A stretch of DNA of 64,000 bases. Origin: Leekyejoonella antrihumi (GTDB lineage: Bacteria > Actinomycetota > Actinomycetes > Actinomycetales > Dermatophilaceae). The stretch covers positions 175,702-239,701 of the forward strand of contig NZ_VCQV01000002.1 of NCBI RefSeq assembly GCF_007845645.1. Reading direction: 5' to 3'. A program made the position numbers and the translations under genes. Shown one piece after another: positions 60,139-64,000 of the stretch (the first letter of the stretch is position 1; each line of letters opens with the position of its first letter). The notes under the pieces were generated by a model. That model saw nothing but the letters and a program-made list of their open reading frames with translations, searched no databases and was not told where the DNA came from.

Positions 60139-62688
60139 ATGAGGTCCTGGGTTGCCGCAGCAGCGGCAGCGGTCGTCCTGATGGTCGCCGGTGCCGTTAT
60201 GCCCGCAGAGGCTTCCGGCATGTCCAGTGGGTCCGCCGCGAGCAGCGCGTTCGATGCACACCTGACGCGGGCGCCGTACCTCACCGATCTGGTGGGGCTG
60301 CACGTGGCGGTCAACTTCGCGACGGACCAGTCCGGGCAGTCCGCCAACGTGACCGTCGGGGCGGTGACCGGCGGAGGTTGCACCCCGAACCAGTCTGTGC
60401 CGGCAAGCCGGCGGACGGTCACGGTCGGCACAGTGAGTGAGTATCAGTGGACCTCCGAGGTCACCCTGCCCAGCCCCGGGACCTACTGCTACCGGGCCTA
60501 TCTGGGGAACACCGACCTACTGGCCGGTGTGTCGTCTCCGCAGTTCACCACCCAGCAGCAACCCGGAGACACGACCCCGTTCTCCTTCGACGTGATGGGC
60601 GACTGGGGCAGTGTTGATGCCACCGGCCAGAACCCCGGCCAGGCCGCGGTGATGCAGCAGATCGCTGCCAGCAACGCGCGGTTTCTGGTGACCGTGGGCG
60701 ACAACGGCTATCCGAACGGGAGCCAGATCAACTACGGGGACCTGCAGCAGAGCGGCGCAAATACGAGCGCCGTATTCGGTCCGCAGTTTTGGACCGTGCC
60801 AGGACTGACCACCCCGATCTTCACCGCGGCGGGCAACCATGGCCTCTCCGGGGTCGCACACACCGACATCACCACCTGGACCCAGAACACCGCCGTGGCG
60901 GAGTCCGGCGGCCGCTACCAGGACGACGTGTACTGCTGCGTCAACGGGACACGATCGACGCACTACGCCAGCGAGTGGTATGCCTTCACCGCGGGAAACG
61001 CGCGGTTCTACGTCTTGGACGCGGCCTGGGGAGACACCAACGCCGGGGATGCGACACCGTATGCCGCTGACGCCGCCGCGCACTGGGCGCCCGGGGACCC
61101 GGAGTACGAGTGGTTGCTGGCCGATCTTGCGGCGCACCCCACCCAGCTGAAGTTCGCGTTCTTCCACTACCCCCTCTATGTCGACAACCCGAGCGAAGCG
61201 TCCGACACGTACCTGAGCGGCCCGAACAATCTTGAGGGCCTGCTGGCAGGTTACGGAGTGCAAATGGTCTTCAACGGGCATGCTCATCTCTACGAGCGCA
61301 ACCTGCCCAGCGCCGTGGGTATGCCGGTGACCTACGTGACGGGAGGTGGTGGCGGCACTCCCGAGCCAGTGGGCCCGTGCACAGCACTGGATGCGTATGC
61401 AGTGGGCTGGTCTCCGACGAAGCTTCGGGGATCCGCATGCGGGGCCGCGTCGCCGCCAACCTCCGCGTCGGACGTCTATCACTTCCTCAAGGTCACCGTC
61501 TCGGGCTCACAGGTCACGGTTGCACCGACCAACTCGCTCGGACAGACCTTCGACGTGCAGACCTATCAGTTCAACGTTCCGGTCGACACCTGGATCGACA
61601 GCGGGCCACCGCCCGCCACCGCAAGCAGCTCGGCCACGTTCACCTTCCACGCCAGCAGCGCGGGCGCGACCTTCGCCTGCACGCTCGACGGCGGCGCGGC
61701 CAGCACGTGCACCAGCCCGGTCAACTACACCGGACTGGCGTCCGGGACGCACACCTTCACCGTCGCCGCGACCGACGACGGCGTACCCGACCCGAGCGCG
61801 GCGAGTCAGACCTGGTCGGTGGACTCGTCACCGCCGACCGCCCCGACCGCGTTGACCGCATCGGCCCCGTCCGCCTCCGAGGTCGACCTGGCCTGGAGTG
61901 CGTCGACCGACGATGTCGGAGTCACCGGATACCGCATCTACCGAGACGGGTCGCTCGTCGGGACGGTCCGTGCACCGGACACCACGTACGCCGACGACAC
62001 GGCCCAGCCGGCGACGGACTACACGTATACGGTCACCGCCGTGGACGCGGTCGGCAACGAGTCGCCGACGAGCGACCCGGTGACGGTGACGACCCCTCAG
62101 CCGACCGTTCCGCTCTTCGCTGACGGGTTTGAGTCCGGGAACCTGTCCGCGTGGAACAGCACCGGCGGGTTGAGCGTCGAGGGCGTCGTCGTGCACAGCG
62201 GCGCCTATGCGGCTGAAGGGAACACCACCAACGGTGCGACGTACGCCAAGAAGACGTTGCCGTCGACCTACCCGGATGCCTACGCCGCAGTGTCCTTCAA
62301 CGTGCTGTCCCAGTCCGCGCAGGTCAACCTGCTGCGACTGCGCACTGCGAGCGGTGCCTCACTGGGCTACGTATTTGTCAGCAGCACCGGGAGGCTCGGT
62401 GTGCTCACCGACGCGACCAAGACGACGACAACCAGCGGACTGTTCGTCTCGCCCGGCTGGCACTCGCTTCAACTCCGCCTTGCCGTGGACTCCGCGCCTG
62501 GGACGCCGACCGGGGTGGTGCAGGTCTGGCTGGACGGGACTCTGGTCGACGCCTTGTCCAACACCGCCACCGACACCGGCAGCACACCTGTGGGGGCGAT
62601 GCAGATCGGCGAGACCCAGACCGGCCGCAGTTACGACGTCGTGTTCGACGATGCGGCCTTCGCCACCAACCGGCTTGGCACTCCCTGA
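60139..62688 (+). CDS. Secreted metallophosphoesterase with Ig/FN3 and jelly-roll C-terminal domains
   Basis: An exported protein of 849 residues. The signal peptide is MRSWVAAAAAAVVLMVAGAVMPAEA. An N-terminal purple-acid-phosphatase-like beta domain (about 40-145) precedes the calcineurin-like catalytic domain: FDVMGDWG, LVTVGDNGYPNG, FTAAGNHG and MVFNGHAHLYERN give the metal-binding D, D/N, NH and HxH sites. Then follow an Ig-like domain with two cysteines (about 490-560), a fibronectin type III domain (SSPPTAPTALTASAPSASEVDLAWSASTDDVGVTGYRIYRDG, about 575-655) and a LamG-like C-terminal domain (FADGFESGNLSAWNSTGG, about 660-849). It probably dephosphorylates an extracellular substrate. No sortase motif is seen. 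Confidence 0.88.
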   Translation: MRSWVAAAAAAVVLMVAGAVMPAEASGMSSGSAASSAFDAHLTRAPYLTDLVGLHVAVNFATDQSGQSANVTVGAVTGGGCTPNQSVPASRRTVTVGTVSEYQWTSEVTLPSPGTYCYRAYLGNTDLLAGVSSPQFTTQQQPGDTTPFSFDVMGDWGSVDATGQNPGQAAVMQQIAASNARFLVTVGDNGYPNGSQINYGDLQQSGANTSAVFGPQFWTVPGLTTPIFTAAGNHGLSGVAHTDITTWTQNTAVAESGGRYQDDVYCCVNGTRSTHYASEWYAFTAGNARFYVLDAAWGDTNAGDATPYAADAAAHWAPGDPEYEWLLADLAAHPTQLKFAFFHYPLYVDNPSEASDTYLSGPNNLEGLLAGYGVQMVFNGHAHLYERNLPSAVGMPVTYVTGGGGGTPEPVGPCTALDAYAVGWSPTKLRGSACGAASPPTSASDVYHFLKVTVSGSQVTVAPTNSLGQTFDVQTYQFNVPVDTWIDSGPPPATASSSATFTFHASSAGATFACTLDGGAASTCTSPVNYTGLASGTHTFTVAATDDGVPDPSAASQTWSVDSSPPTAPTALTASAPSASEVDLAWSASTDDVGVTGYRIYRDGSLVGTVRAPDTTYADDTAQPATDYTYTVTAVDAVGNESPTSDPVTVTTPQPTVPLFADGFESGNLSAWNSTGGLSVEGVVVHSGAYAAEGNTTNGATYAKKTLPSTYPDAYAAVSFNVLSQSAQVNLLRLRTASGASLGYVFVSSTGRLGVLTDATKTTTTSGLFVSPGWHSLQLRLAVDSAPGTPTGVVQVWLDGTLVDALSNTATDTGSTPVGAMQIGETQTGRSYDVVFDDAAFATNRLGTP

Positions 62689-62704
62689 GGGGCGTGGACA
62701 GCGC

Positions 62705-64000
62705 ATGGTGACCTCGCTCGTGGATGAGCCCACCAGAACGCGGACATCTGTGTCGCGGCTGATGATTCGAGCACGTCGGCACCTGCCCGCGGGCGTAGCC
62801 GCCTCGAGAGACCCGGTTGCTTCCGGCCTGCTGGCGTTGGCGCTCGTGGTCGGATCGGCGCTGCGTTTCACGGCGCTCGGCAGCGTCGGGTTGAACAGCG
62901 ATGAGGCGGTGTATGCCGCGCAAGCCGGATCGTTGGCGGGCAACCCGCACTTCAGCTCACTCTTTCCGATCGTCCGTGCGCACCCGCTGCTGTTCCAGAT
63001 GCTCCTCTCTCCGCTCTATCGGCATGGAGTCCCCGATGTGCCCGGACGGTATGTTGCCGCTGCCTTCGGGGTTGGCACCCTGGCCCTCACCTACCTCCTC
63101 GGGCGCATCCTCTTCAACGCTCGGGTCGGAGCGCTCGCGGCCCTGCTGCTCGCGGTCATGCCCTACCACGTCGTGTTGAGCCGGCAGATCATGCTCGACG
63201 GGCCGATGACCTTCTTCGCGACGGGGGCACTGGTGTGTGTAGCGATTGCCGCTCGGCGACGAGATGGCCTCTGGTTGTTGGCTGCTGGGGCGCTGCTCGG
63301 CCTGGCTGCGTTGTCCAAGGAGCCCGCGATCATTTTGCTCGGCTCAGGATTCGCGTTCGTGGCACTCACCAGCCGGATCCGCAGGTCGCTTCGCTACTCG
63401 ACGGCGGGCGCAGGACTGGCCATAGCTCTCATACTGGCCTATCCCTTGTTGACGGCCATCTCCGGCGGTTCGCGAGGCGGCCAGTCCTACCTCGCGTGGC
63501 AGCTGGCACGCGAGCCCAACCACACCCTGACCTTCTACTTCACCGCTGTCGGGGCAGCGATGGGTTTCGTCCTGCTTGCTGTCGCAGGGCTGGGCCTGAT
63601 GATCTTCCACCGGCGCTGGTCCTGGCGCGAGACCCTGCTGGCTTCCTGGCTCGTGGTTCCGTTTGTCTACTTCGAAGCCTGGCCGACGAAGGGTTTCTCC
63701 TACCTGCTGCCGCTGGCCCCAGTGGTCGCGGTGCTTGCCGCCGTCGCTCTCGTTCGACTGGCGGGGGACGGTCACTGGTGGCGGCGGGCGCTGGTCGCCG
63801 GGCTCGCCGGTGCCTGTGTCATCTCCCTGCTCGTGCCCTCCATGGATGGCATCGTCTCGCCGACAACCTCCGGCCTGGCGGGCGCCGGGGGGATACCGGG
63901 GGGCCGCGAGGCGGGGCGCTGGGTGGCGAACCATGCCCCGCCGGGTGCTCAGTTCATGACGATCGGCCCATCGATGGCGAACATCATCCAGTACTACGGT
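62705..64000 (+). CDS. Membrane glycosyltransferase, PMT/ArnT-like (3' end outside window)
   Basis: The first 432 codons of a GT-C glycosyltransferase, in frame to the right edge. A basic cytoplasmic leader precedes the first helix (ASGLLALALVVGSALRFTALG). The catalytic acidic motif is LNSDEAVYAAQAG (about 63-75). About ten helices follow, with RQIMLDGPMTFFATGAL and SKEPAIILLG matching the PMT_2/ArnT pattern. It would move a sugar from a polyprenyl-phosphate donor, such as the one made by the upstream GT2 protein, to a cell-surface acceptor. It starts 17 nt after the phosphoesterase, so it is likely in the same operon. Confidence 0.88.
   Translation, partial: MVTSLVDEPTRTRTSVSRLMIRARRHLPAGVAASRDPVASGLLALALVVGSALRFTALGSVGLNSDEAVYAAQAGSLAGNPHFSSLFPIVRAHPLLFQMLLSPLYRHGVPDVPGRYVAAAFGVGTLALTYLLGRILFNARVGALAALLLAVMPYHVVLSRQIMLDGPMTFFATGALVCVAIAARRRDGLWLLAAGALLGLAALSKEPAIILLGSGFAFVALTSRIRRSLRYSTAGAGLAIALILAYPLLTAISGGSRGGQSYLAWQLAREPNHTLTFYFTAVGAAMGFVLLAVAGLGLMIFHRRWSWRETLLASWLVVPFVYFEAWPTKGFSYLLPLAPVVAVLAAVALVRLAGDGHWWRRALVAGLAGACVISLLVPSMDGIVSPTTSGLAGAGGIPGGREAGRWVANHAPPGAQFMTIGPSMANIIQYYG

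Overview
The window is GC-rich chromosomal DNA from an actinobacterium. The evidence is strong GC3 bias, GTG/TTG starts, TANNNT -10 boxes directly before start codons, an Rpf resuscitation factor, a DprE1-like oxidase, a Glp/GlpR(SepX) division pair and Pmt-type protein O-mannosylation. Gene order such as metG-tatD-rpf-ksgA-ispE-ABC-F suggests Micrococcales, possibly a Dermacoccaceae-like lineage, but species cannot be fixed from this sequence alone.

Left part (1-14.7 kb): a DprE1-like oxidase cut by the window edge, a tRNA-Arg, then a lipid-catabolism block. This block holds a MerR regulator divergent from a secreted lipase, a long-chain acyl-CoA synthetase divergent from a run of thiolase, FadB-type multifunctional protein, short CaiB/BaiF protein and acyl-CoA dehydrogenase, and then a GMC oxidoreductase and an aldehyde dehydrogenase. 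Together they could take esters to fatty acids, fatty alcohols to aldehydes and acids, and acids through beta-oxidation. Related palindromes sit in both divergent promoter regions.

Middle (14.7-34 kb): an AI-2E family membrane protein, a decayed VWA/solute-binding gene, a 1295-residue SF1 helicase-nuclease with a coupled small protein, mscL, a CpaB-like SAF protein coupled to MTA phosphorylase, an FmdB zinc ribbon protein, a MazF toxin locus, a K+/H+ antiporter and 5-formyl-THF cyclo-ligase. Next comes galU-glp(moeA)-moaC-mog-rimJ-glpR/sepX, a molybdenum cofactor and cell-division cluster, followed by an aldo/keto reductase, tRNA-Ala and a PaiB-like protein.

Right part (34-57 kb): a branched-chain amino acid ABC transporter (livHMGF) with a convergent, frameshifted binding-protein gene; a CBS protein, an LhgO-like oxidase, PH-domain membrane proteins, protein mannosyltransferase, rsmI, two small membrane proteins, an AraC remnant inside a repeat field, metG, tatD, rpf, ksgA, ispE and an ABC-F ATPase.

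Far right (56.5-64 kb): a HAD phosphatase, a GT2-GtrA protein fused in frame to an HprK-like P-loop domain with its own internal start, a large secreted metallophosphoesterase and a second membrane glycosyltransferase. This looks like an accessory cell-surface glycan locus and is the least familiar gene set here.

Three non-coding themes recur. (1) Short palindromes beginning CCCC(A/G) and ending GGGG, two of them inside metG and one in the ispE leader. (2) About 21-nt repeat units with a CCGAGAGGTCAC-like core, tandem and then inverted, filling gaps between genes. (3) A TANNNT box 6-8 nt before the start codon of about ten genes, indicating leaderless transcripts.
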